Source: Chryseobacterium taklimakanense
Lineage (GTDB): Bacteria > Bacteroidota > Bacteroidia > Flavobacteriales > Weeksellaceae
Assembly (NCBI RefSeq): GCF_900187185.1
Contig: NZ_LT906465.1
Span: 248,001-312,000, forward strand
Reading direction: 5' to 3'
Length of the DNA: 64,000 nucleotides
A program made the translations under genes and the position numbers. The first letter of the stretch is position 1, and every line of letters begins with the position of its first letter. This document shows, one piece after another, positions 16,681 through 26,502 of the stretch. The notes beneath the pieces are model-generated. The model did not search any database. It was given only the letters and a program-made list of their open reading frames with translations, and was not told the DNA's origin.

Positions 16681-16688
16681 CAAATTTA
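16681..16688 (-). promoter_or_regulatory. Promoter core for the ferredoxin gene
   Basis: Read on the minus strand this is TAAATTTG, an exact match facing the plus-strand core two bases away. Transcription would start near 16674, about 20 bases before the ferredoxin ATG at 16652. The nearest minus-strand TTG is only 12 bases upstream, so its -33 half is weaker. Confidence 0.6.
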
Positions 16689-16715
16689 GTGAAAATCTCC
16701 CAATATTGAACATAC

Positions 16716-17750
16716 ATGAATACGGAAAAACAGATTTCAGGACTTGTAAAACTGGCTGAATACATTACGAATTTTTTGAATAAAAACCCGGAGGATTTTA
16801 ATAGAGATGAAGAGGGTTTCAATGCATTGCTGAAAAAATCTCAAGTCGAAAATTCATGGTTCACACAGGACAGCCTTCGGTTTGCGCTGAATCAGTGGGC
16901 GGAGTTGCTTACTGAAAACGGTATCAAGAGCTGGCTTTCTGAATACGAGATATCAAAAACTCCAAAGAAAGTTGGTTTAATCCTGGCCGGCAATATCCCG
17001 ATGGTCGGCTTTCACGATGTCATCTCTGTGGTTCTGAGCGGGAATATTCCGATGATAAAACTTTCTTCCAAAGACAAAAGAATTCTGCCTTTTTTACTTC
17101 AGAAATGGCAAGAATTTTCAGGTCAAAATATCAGCTATGAACTGGTAGAAAAATTGGAAAATTTCGATGCAGTGATCGCTACAGGTTCCAATAATACTGC
17201 CCGCTATCTGGAATATTATTTCAGAAATCATCTCAGCATCATCCGTAAAAACAGAACGTCAGTTGCAGTTTTAAAGGGTGATGAAACTGATGAGGAACTT
17301 AAACTTTTGGCAGAAGATATCTTCCGCTATTTTGGGTTGGGATGCCGGAACGTGACACGGCTTTTCATTCCGGAAGATTTCAAACTCGACCGACTGTTTG
17401 AAAATTTCATTGAGTTTGGCGACATCATCAACCATAATTCCTATGCCAATAATTACGATTACAACAAGGCAATCTACCTGCTGAACCAGGAAAACTTCTG
17501 GGACAATAATTTTGTAATGCTGAAGGAAGATGACAAGCTTTTCAGTCCGCTTTCGGTGATTAATTTTTCCCGCTATAAGGATATTGCGGAAATAAAATCA
17601 TATCTCGCCGAAAACGAAAAAGATATCCAGTGCGTGGTTGCAAAGCCGGAAGTAGGTTTAGATAGTGAAAACTTTGGCGAAGCCCAAAATCCAGGCCTGG
17701 ACACTTATGCTGACAATGTCGATACGATGAAGTTTTTGGAAGTTATCTAA
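16716..17750 (+). CDS. Acyl-CoA reductase (LuxC-like)
   Basis: This 344-residue protein of the LuxC/aldehyde-dehydrogenase superfamily reduces acyl-CoA or acyl thioesters to aldehydes with NADPH. Recognisable parts are the nucleotide-binding GLILAGNIPMVGFHDVISVV region, the ATGSNNTARYLEYYF segment and the catalytic cysteine in FGLGCRNVTRLFIP near residue 210. It is shorter than luminescence LuxC (about 480), which is usual for the Bacteroidota form. The physiological acyl substrate is unknown. It diverges from the ferredoxin gene across a shared palindromic promoter, and its stop overlaps the convergent DUF4286 gene by four bases. Confidence 0.88.
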   Translation: MNTEKQISGLVKLAEYITNFLNKNPEDFNRDEEGFNALLKKSQVENSWFTQDSLRFALNQWAELLTENGIKSWLSEYEISKTPKKVGLILAGNIPMVGFHDVISVVLSGNIPMIKLSSKDKRILPFLLQKWQEFSGQNISYELVEKLENFDAVIATGSNNTARYLEYYFRNHLSIIRKNRTSVAVLKGDETDEELKLLAEDIFRYFGLGCRNVTRLFIPEDFKLDRLFENFIEFGDIINHNSYANNYDYNKAIYLLNQENFWDNNFVMLKEDDKLFSPLSVINFSRYKDIAEIKSYLAENEKDIQCVVAKPEVGLDSENFGEAQNPGLDTYADNVDTMKFLEVI

Positions 17751-18061
17751 AATCTGCTTTTCAGCGGATTCAGAAACGTGCTGAAAATCATCACCGAATC
17801 TGCGAATTTTGCTTCGATTCTCTCTGTAATATTCACCAGTTCGTTTTCCAGAAACTGGCTGCGCATTTCCTCGTCATTGAATACCAGGAGGAGATTGGTG
17901 TTCTTGCCTTCGGTGATCATATCGGTATGCACCTCAGAAAGGATATATTTCTCAACATCCATCAGATTTTCTATCAGCAGCTGCAGTTCATTCTGTGTAT
18001 AATTTTCCCATTCTTTCAGGGCGCTTTCTGTTGTATGAAAAGTAAGGCTAAGTATGCTCAT
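17747..18061 (-). CDS. DUF4286-family protein
   Basis: This 104-residue protein resembles the small alpha-beta DUF4286 family of Bacteroidota (LTFHTTESALKEWENYTQ and a late MIFSTFLNP segment). It has no signal peptide and no membrane helix, so it is cytosolic. The predicted ferredoxin-like fold, with a strand-helix-strand start, resembles ABM monooxygenase or stress-dimer proteins, but no catalytic residues can be named. It overlaps the acyl-CoA reductase stop by four bases and is divergent from gyrA. Confidence 0.75.
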   Translation of the reverse strand: MSILSLTFHTTESALKEWENYTQNELQLLIENLMDVEKYILSEVHTDMITEGKNTNLLLVFNDEEMRSQFLENELVNITERIEAKFADSVMIFSTFLNPLKSRF

Positions 18062-18208
18062 TTTTATCGGAAATTATGTTGATTGTGGATAAATAACACC
18101 GCAAAAATCGGTATTTTTTTCGTAAATTAGCACGTTATTATTATTAGAACGAAAAGAAAAGAATGAAGGGTTTTCAAACCCTTGAAAATCATTTTATTAG
18201 TGTAGTAT

Positions 18209-20887
18209 ATGAATACAGAAGGAGAAAAGTTAATTCCTATCAACATAGTTGATGAAATGAAATCCTCTTACATCGATTATTCGATGTCGGTTATTGTTTC
18301 CAGAGCGTTACCCGATGTAAGAGACGGCCTGAAGCCGGTGCACAGAAGAGTTTTGTACGGCATGTACGGCCTGAACGTTTTTTCAAACAGAAAACACCTT
18401 AAATCTGCCAGAATCGTCGGTGATGTTCTTGGTAAGTATCACCCGCACGGCGACAGTTCGGTTTATGATGCAATGGTGCGTATGGCGCAGCCGTGGAGTT
18501 TGCGTTATCCGCAGGTTGACGGGCAGGGTAACTTTGGTTCCATGGACGGTGACCCGCCTGCAGCAATGCGTTATACAGAAGCAAGGCTTAAGAAAATTTC
18601 TGACGAAATTCTGGCTGACCTTGATAAAGAGACAGTGGATTTCCAGAATAACTTTGATGATTCACTGACAGAACCCTCCATTTTACCTACAAAAATTCCT
18701 AATCTTCTTGTAAACGGGGCATCTGGTATTGCAGTTGGTATGGCAACCAATATGGCGCCGCATAACCTTTCAGAAGCGGTGGACGGGATCTGTGCCTACA
18801 TCGACAACCGCGAAATAACCGTCGATGAGCTGATGAAACACATCATTGCGCCGGATTTCCCGACTGGTGGTATTATTTACGGTTATGAAGGCGTTCGCGA
18901 TGCATTCCATACTGGAAGGGGTAGAATTATCCTTCGTGCCAAAGTAAATTTCGAAGAAATTGGAAACCGAAACGCAATTATTGTTACCGAAGTTCCTTAC
19001 CAGGTTAATAAAGCAGAAATGATTGCCAGAACTGCGGAACTGGTAAAAGAAGAAAAACTGACAGGAATCCACGAAATCCGTGATGAATCGGACAGACGGG
19101 GTATGCGTATCGTTTACGAACTTAAAAATGATGCCATTCCAAATGTTGTTTTAAATTTACTTTATAAATATACCTCGCTACAGACTTCATTCAGTGTAAA
19201 TAATATCGCACTTGTTCACGGCAGGCCGGAACAGCTGAACCTTAAGGATATTATCGTCCATTTTGTGGATCACCGTCATGAGGTTGTGGTGAGAAGAACC
19301 GAGTTTGAACTAAAAAAAGCCAAAGAGAGAGCGCATATTCTTGAAGGTTTTATGAAAGTGATCGGCTCGCAGGAATCGCTGGATAAAGCCATTGCAATCA
19401 TCCGCCACAGTGCTACGCCACAGGAAGCGAAAGAAGGTTTGATGAGTGAATTCGAGCTTTCTGATATTCAGGCACAGGCAATTCTCGACCTTAGGCTTGC
19501 ACGTCTTACCGGAATGGAGCTCGATAAGATCCGTGCGGAATATGAAGAGATTATGGCATTAATTAAAGATTTGGAAGACATTCTTGCCAACGAAGGAAGA
19601 AGGTTTGAAATCATTAAAAACGAAATGCTCGAAATCAAAGAAAAATACGGCGACGAGAGAAGAACTGAAATTGATTATGCGGGCGGCGATATGTCGATTG
19701 AAGATTTTATTCCGAACGAAAGTGTGGTAGTGACGATTTCTCATGCAGGATACATCAAGCGTACTTCACTTTCAGAATACAGAATTCAGAGCCGGGGCGG
19801 AGTTGGAAACAAAGCTGCTACTACCAGAGACGAAGATTTCCTTGAATATATTGTAAATGCGACCAACCACCAGTACATGCTTTTCTTTACCGAAAAAGGA
19901 AAATGTTACTGGCTGCGGGTTTTTGAAATACCGGAAGGTTCGCGTACTGCAAAAGGAAGAGCAATTCAGAATTTAATTAATATTGAAGCGGATGATAAGG
20001 TGAAAGCTTACATCAGAACCAATGACCTGAAAGACAGTGATTATATTAACCAGATGAACGTGGTAATGATTACCAAAAACGGAACGGTGAAGAAAACATC
20101 TCTTGAAGCTTACTCAAGACCGCGGACGAATGGTATCAATGCAATAGAAATCCGTGATAACGACCAGCTTTTAGGAGCGAGATTGACGGACGGAAACTCT
20201 GAAATCATGATTGCAACCAAAAACGGAAAATGCATCCGCTTCCCTGAAGAAAAAGCAAGGGCAGTAGGTCGTGGATCGATCGGAGTACGCGGTATCACGC
20301 TTGAGGATAATGATGAAGTTATTGGTATGATTGTTGTGAATGACGTGGCGAATGAAAGCGTTTTGGTAGTATCTGAAAAAGGCTATGGAAAACGTTCCGC
20401 AGTAGAGGATTACCGTGTAACCAACCGTGGCGGAAAAGGTGTAATTACCTTAAACGTTACGGAGAAAACCGGTAATCTGATTGCTATTCAAAATGTTGTT
20501 GACGGTGACGGTTTGATGATCATCAATAAATCCGGAGTGGCAATCAGAATGAGTGTAGATGAACTTCGTGTGATGGGCAGAAATACCCAGGGCGTGAAAG
20601 TTATTAATCTTAAAAATAATGATGAAATTGCCGCCATCGCGAAAGTAGAAATGGACAGTGATGTGGAAGATGATGCAGATGAAGTAAGTACAGAAGCATT
20701 ACCAGGTGCCGTAAACAGCGATAACATCGAGTTTTCTGAGGCTCCGCAAACTGGCGACAACGCCATCAGCAATATGGGCGATGAATCTTACCTGAAGAAG
20801 ATAGAAAAAGAAGAGGAAAAAGAGAACCGAAAAATTGAGAAAGAGAAAAATCAGTCTGATGAAGATCAGGACGATCATGACTCTTAG
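18209..20887 (+). CDS. gyrA: DNA gyrase subunit A
   Basis: This 892-residue type IIA topoisomerase A subunit has its active-site tyrosine at residue 122 ([10 protein letters not shown]), identical to E. coli numbering. The quinolone-resistance region reads [17 protein letters not shown] with Ser83 and Asp87, the residues of a fluoroquinolone-susceptible enzyme. The C-terminal beta-pinwheel has repeated blades and a GyrA-box-like [13 protein letters not shown] near residue 735, which separates it from ParC. The last 70 residues are a very acidic/charged tail. It works with GyrB, not in this window, to introduce negative supercoils. Confidence 0.96.
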   Translation: MNTEGEKLIPINIVDEMKSSYIDYSMSVIVSRALPDVRDGLKPVHRRVLYGMYGLNVFSNRKHLKSARIVGDVLGKYHPHGDSSVYDAMVRMAQPWSLRYPQVDGQGNFGSMDGDPPAAMRYTEARLKKISDEILADLDKETVDFQNNFDDSLTEPSILPTKIPNLLVNGASGIAVGMATNMAPHNLSEAVDGICAYIDNREITVDELMKHIIAPDFPTGGIIYGYEGVRDAFHTGRGRIILRAKVNFEEIGNRNAIIVTEVPYQVNKAEMIARTAELVKEEKLTGIHEIRDESDRRGMRIVYELKNDAIPNVVLNLLYKYTSLQTSFSVNNIALVHGRPEQLNLKDIIVHFVDHRHEVVVRRTEFELKKAKERAHILEGFMKVIGSQESLDKAIAIIRHSATPQEAKEGLMSEFELSDIQAQAILDLRLARLTGMELDKIRAEYEEIMALIKDLEDILANEGRRFEIIKNEMLEIKEKYGDERRTEIDYAGGDMSIEDFIPNESVVVTISHAGYIKRTSLSEYRIQSRGGVGNKAATTRDEDFLEYIVNATNHQYMLFFTEKGKCYWLRVFEIPEGSRTAKGRAIQNLINIEADDKVKAYIRTNDLKDSDYINQMNVVMITKNGTVKKTSLEAYSRPRTNGINAIEIRDNDQLLGARLTDGNSEIMIATKNGKCIRFPEEKARAVGRGSIGVRGITLEDNDEVIGMIVVNDVANESVLVVSEKGYGKRSAVEDYRVTNRGGKGVITLNVTEKTGNLIAIQNVVDGDGLMIINKSGVAIRMSVDELRVMGRNTQGVKVINLKNNDEIAAIAKVEMDSDVEDDADEVSTEALPGAVNSDNIEFSEAPQTGDNAISNMGDESYLKKIEKEEEKENRKIEKEKNQSDEDQDDHDS

Positions 20888-20937
20888 ATTTAACATTTTT
20901 ATTTAAATTTAATCCAAAATATTAAAGTATAAAAACA

Positions 20938-22228
20938 ATGAAAAAAATAATGTTAAGCCTGGCAATGGTTTCAGTAACTTTTGCTTTTGCTCAGAAAAAA
21001 GAAATCAACGCCGCGTTTAAAGCTATTGAAGCTGGTGATGTAGCTGCAGCGAAAACTCAGGTCTCAGCTGCGGAGGCTGTAATCGGCGCTAACACGTCGT
21101 CCGTAGATCCGGCTTTATTGGAAAAACTTTATTATGCGAAAGGCATTGCCCTGTTAAAATCAGGTAACATCGGCGAAGGAGCAAGTACTCTAGCTAAAAT
21201 CAACGGGTTAAAGACCAGTAAGTTCACCCCAACATTGGCTGGTAAAATTGGTGGTACAATTAGCCCAATCGTACAGGCATCAAACAAAGCTGCGATGGAT
21301 GCTTATAACGCAAAAAATTATGCAGTTGCCGGTCCAAAGTTCCGTGAAGTTTACGATCTCTTGAGGGCTGCTGGGCAGGATAACAAGCAGTACCTTTATT
21401 ATTCTGCAATCACTTATGCTTTGGCAGAAGATAAAGCAAACGCGATTAATGCTTACAACGATTTGATCAATTCCGGGTACACTGGTGTTGAGACAAAATA
21501 TTTTGCAAAAAATAAAAAATCCGGCGCAGTAGAGGAGTTGGATAAAACATCGTGGGATCTGATGAAAAAAACCGCAAACGGCGATTACACAGATTTTAAA
21601 ACTGAGACCAGCAAAAGCGTTGAGGAAGAATTGTATGAAACCAATGCCAGTTTGATGCTCGACACAGGTAAATACGATGATGCTATTGCCCTTGCAGCAA
21701 AAGGTCTTCAGAAATTCCCAAAAAACATCAAATTAGGTGAAGTTCAGGGCTTGGCTTATTACAAATCCGGAAAAAACGGATCAGTTTCTTGCCAGCTTAA
21801 AAGCTCAGGTTGAGAAAAATCCACAGGACAAAGTAAGCTGGTACAATTTAGGTGTACTTGCGAGCAAGGATCCGTCGAAAACTGAAGAAGCTTTGCGTTA
21901 TTTCACCAAAACTGTTGAATTGGATCCAAACTACGGCCCGGCTTATCAGAATATGACTTATTTGCTGATGGATCTGGATAACGACAGCAAGTATATAGAT
22001 CAGTACAATGCCCTAAGAAAAGCTCAGAAATCTGCTGAAGCAAACAAGATTATGGAAGCGAGAAGAGCAAGATTTGCAAAAGCTTTGCCTTACGCTGAAA
22101 AATGGTATGCAGCTGAACCAAACAATATCGATGCGGTTTCGCTGTTGAAAGGCCTGTATCAAACAACGCGTAACGAAGCCAAATTCCAGGAGTTTAAAGC
22201 TAAGGAAGCGGCAATGCAGAAGAAATAA
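20938..22228 (+). pseudogene. TPR-repeat secreted protein split by a one-base frameshift
   Basis: Two overlapping frames encode one protein. Frame one runs from the ATG at 20938 (signal peptide MKKIMLSLAMVSVTFAFAQ) and leaves the homologous reading at the A6 run 21771-21776, ending at 21813. Frame two carries on with DQFLASLKAQVEKNPQDKV and canonical TPR text (VSWYNLGVLA, DPNYGPAYQNM) to 22228. Removing one A restores a continuous 429-residue protein (LAYYKSGKTDQF). This is a homopolymer change, either a sequencing error or a true inactivation. The intact protein would be a periplasmic TPR scaffold. It follows gyrA by 50 bases and may be cotranscribed. Confidence 0.85.
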
Positions 22229-22250
22229 ACTTCTGGATTGTAAAATATTG

Positions 22251-22278
22251 AAACCGGGAAATTTCCCGGTTTTTTTAT
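22251..22278. terminator. Bidirectional terminator between TPR gene and DtxR gene
   Basis: AAACCGGG and CCCGGTTT flank a six-base AT loop in a perfect 22-base palindrome, followed by Ts on the plus strand. Confidence 0.85.
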
Positions 22279-22928
22279 GCTTTTTCCACAAGCAGTTTTT
22301 CACAGACCAAATTGCTGAAAATTTCCTGCTTCCCGCTGTAACTCACCGTTATGCTCTTATCAAAAGGTTCTATAAAAATAATTTCGATCGCCGTTTTTAA
22401 GGAGAGTTTTTTTTGGTTAAGGTAATTAAGCAGGTCATTCGGCGATTCCGAAAGCGCTTTGAAAATAACGGTTTGCCCAGGTTTGCATTCGCTCAGTTTC
22501 CGGTAGTTTAATTTGATGATATTTCCGTTTTTATCCGGAATGGGCGAGCCGTGCGGATCCGTCTTGGGATAATCCAGCAGTTCATCAATCTTTTCAAAAA
22601 AAAGTTCAGATTTTATATGTTCGATCTGTTCCGCAATTTCGTGGACCTGTTCCCAGCCGAAACCCATTTTGTCGACTAAAAACATTTCCGTCAAACGGTG
22701 TTTCCTTACGACCAATGCGGCGCGTTTTCTGCCTTCAGGAGTAATCTGCAGCGGCTTGTAGGTTTCATAAATTACCCAATTTTTCTCTGCAAACTTTTTC
22801 ATCATGCTGTTTACGCTCGGCATTTTGATTTTTAGGTATTTGCTTAGTTCATTCACCGAAACCGTTTGATTTTTTTCGGTTAAATGATAAATGGCTTTCA
22901 GGTAATTTTCTTCAGTCAAGGTCGTCAT
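22275..22928 (-). CDS. DtxR/MntR-family metal-dependent repressor
   Basis: I chose the ATG at 22928, which starts the conserved TTLTEENYLKAIYHLTE; an ATG 27 bases earlier adds a poorly conserved tail. The 217-residue product has an N-terminal winged HTH (VSVNELSKYLKIKMPSVNSM), the dimerisation/metal domain (LTEMFLVDKMGFGWEQVHE, DEL-type helix, DPHGSPIPDKNG) and a C-terminal FeoA/SH3-like domain. It should repress iron or manganese uptake genes when loaded with metal. Fe versus Mn cannot be decided from the visible ligands alone. No operator or transporter is adjacent; it is convergent with the TPR gene. Confidence 0.93.
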   Translation of the reverse strand: MTTLTEENYLKAIYHLTEKNQTVSVNELSKYLKIKMPSVNSMMKKFAEKNWVIYETYKPLQITPEGRKRAALVVRKHRLTEMFLVDKMGFGWEQVHEIAEQIEHIKSELFFEKIDELLDYPKTDPHGSPIPDKNGNIIKLNYRKLSECKPGQTVIFKALSESPNDLLNYLNQKKLSLKTAIEIIFIEPFDKSITVSYSGKQEIFSNLVCEKLLVEKA

Positions 22929-22997
22929 ACGCCAAAGATACAAAGTTAGGGTCATGTATTTTTATTTCTAACAATTTAATTTAAAGTTTTAAAGTAT

Positions 22998-23005
22998 TAA
23001 ATTTG
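22998..23005 (+). promoter_or_regulatory. Promoter core for rsmG
   Basis: TAAATTTG is an exact TAnnTTTG match 17 bases before the rsmG ATG. No TTG is seen at the preferred upstream spacing. Confidence 0.5.
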
Positions 23006-23021
23006 TCATTATACCTTCAAC

Positions 23022-23657
23022 ATGGCCATAGATCTTATTTTAAAATATTTCCCTGAAATCTCCGAAGCGCAGAAACTCCAGTTTGAAAAATTGGAAGAAC
23101 TTTATACAGAATGGAATGCAAAAATCAACGTGATTTCCCGAAAAGATATGGAGTCGCTCTATGAAAAACACATTTTGCACTCTCTGGGAATTGCAAAAAT
23201 TATGGAATTTGCACCGGGGACCAAAGTTCTGGATATCGGTACTGGCGGTGGATTTCCCGGAATTCCGCTGGCAATTTTGTTTCCTGAAGTACAGTTTACG
23301 CTCACTGATTCCATAGGCAAAAAAATTACGGTTGTGAATGCAGTAGCTGAGGGTATCGGACTAAAAAATGTAACCGGAATTCATGGCAGAGCCGAGAAAC
23401 TAAAAGAAAAATTTCATTTTGTAGTAAGCCGCGCAGTAACGCAGATGCCGGAGTTTCTGCGTTGGCTGAAAGGTAAATTTGAAAAGGAACAGTTCAATCC
23501 GAAACATAACGGTGTTTTATATTTGAAGGGCGGAGATCTCGCGGAAGAACTTGCCGGCATAAAATGTGAAATTTTTAACCTGAAAAATTATTTTGAAGAA
23601 GAATTTTTCGATACCAAAAAAGTGGTTTATCTCTCGAAAGGAAATTTTAATTCATAA
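23022..23657 (+). CDS. rsmG: 16S rRNA (guanine-527-N7) methyltransferase
   Basis: This 211-residue class I methyltransferase matches GidB/RsmG: the early LYTEWNAKINVISRKDMESL, HILHSLGI, the SAM loop KVLDIGTGGGFPGIPLAI near residue 67, and the later VVSRAVTQMPEFLRW. It methylates G527 in the 530 loop of 16S rRNA; loss gives low-level streptomycin resistance in other bacteria. The AddB-like gene starts 15 bases downstream, so they form an operon. Confidence 0.96.
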   Translation: MAIDLILKYFPEISEAQKLQFEKLEELYTEWNAKINVISRKDMESLYEKHILHSLGIAKIMEFAPGTKVLDIGTGGGFPGIPLAILFPEVQFTLTDSIGKKITVVNAVAEGIGLKNVTGIHGRAEKLKEKFHFVVSRAVTQMPEFLRWLKGKFEKEQFNPKHNGVLYLKGGDLAEELAGIKCEIFNLKNYFEEEFFDTKKVVYLSKGNFNS

Positions 23658-23671
23658 AAAAAACTGAAACC

Positions 23672-26377
23672 TTGCAGAACTCATTTCTCAACAGAATTAT
23701 CACCGAATTGCTTTTCCAAAACAAGGATTTGTCACAGTTTACAATCGTTCTTCCTGGTAAAAGGCCGGTGGTTTTCATCAAAAGAATTTTGGCAGAAAAA
23801 GAATATTCCGGTTTGCTGCCCGATTTTCTCACCATCGAAGAACTGATTCAAAAAATTGCCGGTCAGCAACAGATTCAGGGGATTGCGCTATGGCTTTTTG
23901 CTTTTGAAGTGTACCGGAATATTTACGAAGAAGATTTTTCAAACTTTCTGAAGTGGTTTCAGACATTGTTGAAGGACTGGGATGATATTTTGAAATTTGC
24001 CGATGATGAAAGGGAAGTGCTGGATTACATGTTTGCTGAGGAACGCATTAAAAACTGGGGCGAAAATCTGGGCGAACACACCGAGACCAGAAAACGCAAC
24101 CTCGATTTCTGGAGAAAAATGAATGTATTTCTTCCTGAGTTAAAGAAAAAACTCCATGAAAAAGGATGGGCGACTTCGGGAATGATACACAAAATTGCCA
24201 GAGAAAATATTGAAAATTTCACACAAAATACACAGGATAAACTGGTGTTTTGCGGCTTCAATGCTTTTACGCCCGTTGAAGAATCGTTGGTGAGAAACCT
24301 TTTGCAGTGGGACAAAGCACAGTGTTTTTTTCAGGCAGACCAATATTATATTCAGGACGAAAGGCAGGAAGCCGGAAAATTTCTCCGCAAGCACCGAAAC
24401 TGGAAAGAATTCAATGAAAATCGGGATTTTAAATGGATTGATGCCGAATTCAGCCATCCTAAAAACATAAAAGTTTTTGAAGTTTCCGGAAACATCACGC
24501 AGACGAAAGTTCTGCCGGAAATTTTCAAAGAAATACATTCTGAAAATCTTAGTGATACCGCAGTCGTTTTGTTGGATGAAAACCTGTTGCCTGCAAGTTT
24601 AGACGCTTTGAATTCTGTCGAAAACCTGAATATTACGATGGGTTTCCCGCTGAAAAATCTGGCCTTCAGCAACGCGGTGAAGCATATTTTTTATATTCAG
24701 AAGCAACTTGAAAAAAACACCGGTTCTTATTATTATAACGACATTCTCGCCGTTCTGGAAGCGCTGCCGAATGATAAGGGAGATGCTGAGATCATCTCCA
24801 AATTCAATGCCGAGATAACAGAGCGAAATATGGTTTATCTATCTGCAAGCCGTTTGCAGGAGATGCTTGGCAATCTATCATTTTTTGAATTATTTCAGAA
24901 AGCTGAAAATGCCCCGCAATATCTTGATTTACTGGTTAAGTTCTGTCTGAAGTTGAAATTCAAAAATTTGGATGATATTCAGTTTGAGAACATTTCACAC
25001 TTCGAGAAATCTTTCAGGATTATCAAAAATCAGATTTCGACTTATACTTTTCCAATAAAAATGGAAACGCTGGAAGTTCTGATCAACAATCTTGTGAATA
25101 CGGAAACCATTGATTTTAAGGGAGAGCCGCTTCAAGGACTGCAGATTATGGGGCTTTTGGAAACCCGTTTGCTGAACTTCAAAAACGTGATCATGCTTTC
25201 GGTGAACGAAGGTAAATTACCGCTCGGAAATTCGCAAAACACCTATCTGCCGTTTGATGTGAGGGAAAAACACAAGCTTCACACCTTCCTCGAGAATGAC
25301 AGTATATATGCTTATCATTTTTACAGACTGATTCAGGAATCTGAAAATGTTTATCTGATGTACAACGCCCTCACTTCGGGCGTAAACACCGGTGAAAAGA
25401 GCAGATTTATCACCCAGCTCGAAATGGAAAATCCGCACAGGATTGAAGAAATTATTATCGAAAATACTTCCGAACCGGTAGATGCTCAACCTATAAAAAT
25501 CATAAAAACTTCTTCTGTTTTGGAAAGGCTGGAGGAATGGAAGGAGAGCGTTTCTGCGTCGCACCTTACAGGTTATCTTTATGATCCGGTTCAGTTTTAT
25601 CTGAATTATGTATTAAAAACCCGTGAATCCGATGAAATTGAAGAAGAATTATCCCAGCGAAATTATGGAAATCTGGTACATTTTTCACTTCAAGTGCTTT
25701 ATGAACGTATTAAAGGTAAAGTATTAACGGAAAAGGATTTACATGATTTAATTACTCAAATAGATGAAGCTTTAAACATTTCTATTGAAAAACTGAAACA
25801 TCAGCCGGAATTTTATCAGCGGGGAATGAATTTTGTTCATAAATCCATCGCCAAACGTGTGGTGGAAAACATCATTCAGCAGGATTTAAAACTGGTAAAA
25901 GAAGGAAACAGACTTGAAATTATCGAGCTGGAAAAAGAATTTGAAAACCTTGAATTTTTCCTGGATGATGATAAGGCAGATTCTGTTAAGTTCCGGGGTT
26001 TTATTGACCGGATTGACCGGCTTAACGGAACGCTGAGAGTCATCGACTACAAAACCGGAAAGGCAAAAAATTTAAATTTGACATTTGTTGCCAGGGGTAA
26101 TAACAAAACCGAAACACTGCTTATGGACGATAAATTCAAACAGGCACTGCAACTCTGTATTTATCTTTATTACATTCAAAATCAGCCGGATTTGCACGTT
26201 TCACAGGTTGAGGCCGGAATTTGGTCTTTTGCTGAAGTTAACAGTGGCGTCCAGGTTCTAAACTTTAATGACGGCGATTTGGACTCCGCAATGATTTCAA
26301 TTAAAAACCTGATCCTTGACATTCTGAACCCTGAAAAAGCTTTCGAAGAAAAGCTGAAAGCAGATTTTGAGTTCTAA
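23672..26377 (+). CDS. AddB-like protein with PD-(D/E)XK nuclease domain
   Basis: The likely start is the TTG at 23672, since the next in-frame ATG lies over 350 bases downstream and the conserved N-terminus (FLNRIITELLF, FTIVLPGKRPVVFIKRIL) would be lost. The 901-residue product has a long inactivated helicase-like part without a usable P-loop. A C-terminal RecB-type nuclease follows, with the His segment YGNLVHFSLQVLYE and the Asp...Tyr-Lys motif RVIDYKTGKAK near residue 795. This fits the AddB-type half of an end-resection complex. No UvrD-like AddA partner lies next to it. It follows rsmG by 15 bases. Confidence 0.85.
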   Translation: MQNSFLNRIITELLFQNKDLSQFTIVLPGKRPVVFIKRILAEKEYSGLLPDFLTIEELIQKIAGQQQIQGIALWLFAFEVYRNIYEEDFSNFLKWFQTLLKDWDDILKFADDEREVLDYMFAEERIKNWGENLGEHTETRKRNLDFWRKMNVFLPELKKKLHEKGWATSGMIHKIARENIENFTQNTQDKLVFCGFNAFTPVEESLVRNLLQWDKAQCFFQADQYYIQDERQEAGKFLRKHRNWKEFNENRDFKWIDAEFSHPKNIKVFEVSGNITQTKVLPEIFKEIHSENLSDTAVVLLDENLLPASLDALNSVENLNITMGFPLKNLAFSNAVKHIFYIQKQLEKNTGSYYYNDILAVLEALPNDKGDAEIISKFNAEITERNMVYLSASRLQEMLGNLSFFELFQKAENAPQYLDLLVKFCLKLKFKNLDDIQFENISHFEKSFRIIKNQISTYTFPIKMETLEVLINNLVNTETIDFKGEPLQGLQIMGLLETRLLNFKNVIMLSVNEGKLPLGNSQNTYLPFDVREKHKLHTFLENDSIYAYHFYRLIQESENVYLMYNALTSGVNTGEKSRFITQLEMENPHRIEEIIIENTSEPVDAQPIKIIKTSSVLERLEEWKESVSASHLTGYLYDPVQFYLNYVLKTRESDEIEEELSQRNYGNLVHFSLQVLYERIKGKVLTEKDLHDLITQIDEALNISIEKLKHQPEFYQRGMNFVHKSIAKRVVENIIQQDLKLVKEGNRLEIIELEKEFENLEFFLDDDKADSVKFRGFIDRIDRLNGTLRVIDYKTGKAKNLNLTFVARGNNKTETLLMDDKFKQALQLCIYLYYIQNQPDLHVSQVEAGIWSFAEVNSGVQVLNFNDGDLDSAMISIKNLILDILNPEKAFEEKLKADFEF

Positions 26378-26424
26378 CTATTGGCTTTTTCCACTGATTC
26401 GCGAATATTTTAAAAATTTATTCA

Positions 26425-26486
26425 AACAAAAAGCACAGAATTTTTGATGTAATAATAGCATCATAAACTCTGTGCTGTTTTTTTTG
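26425..26486. terminator. Bidirectional terminator between AddB-like and acyl-CoA dehydrogenase genes
   Basis: AGCACAGA (26432-26439) pairs with TCTGTGCT (26469-26476). A second GATG/CATC stem sits inside the loop, and A and T runs flank both sides. Confidence 0.75.
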
Positions 26487-26502
26487 TCTTTTTTATGCCT
26501 TC

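Noticed and set aside
21770-21776. A-AAA-AAC slippery heptamer in the TPR gene, suggesting programmed -1 frameshifting
   Set aside because: The second frame is in +1 relative to the first, so a -1 slip on this heptamer would not enter it. A one-base insertion explains the data better.
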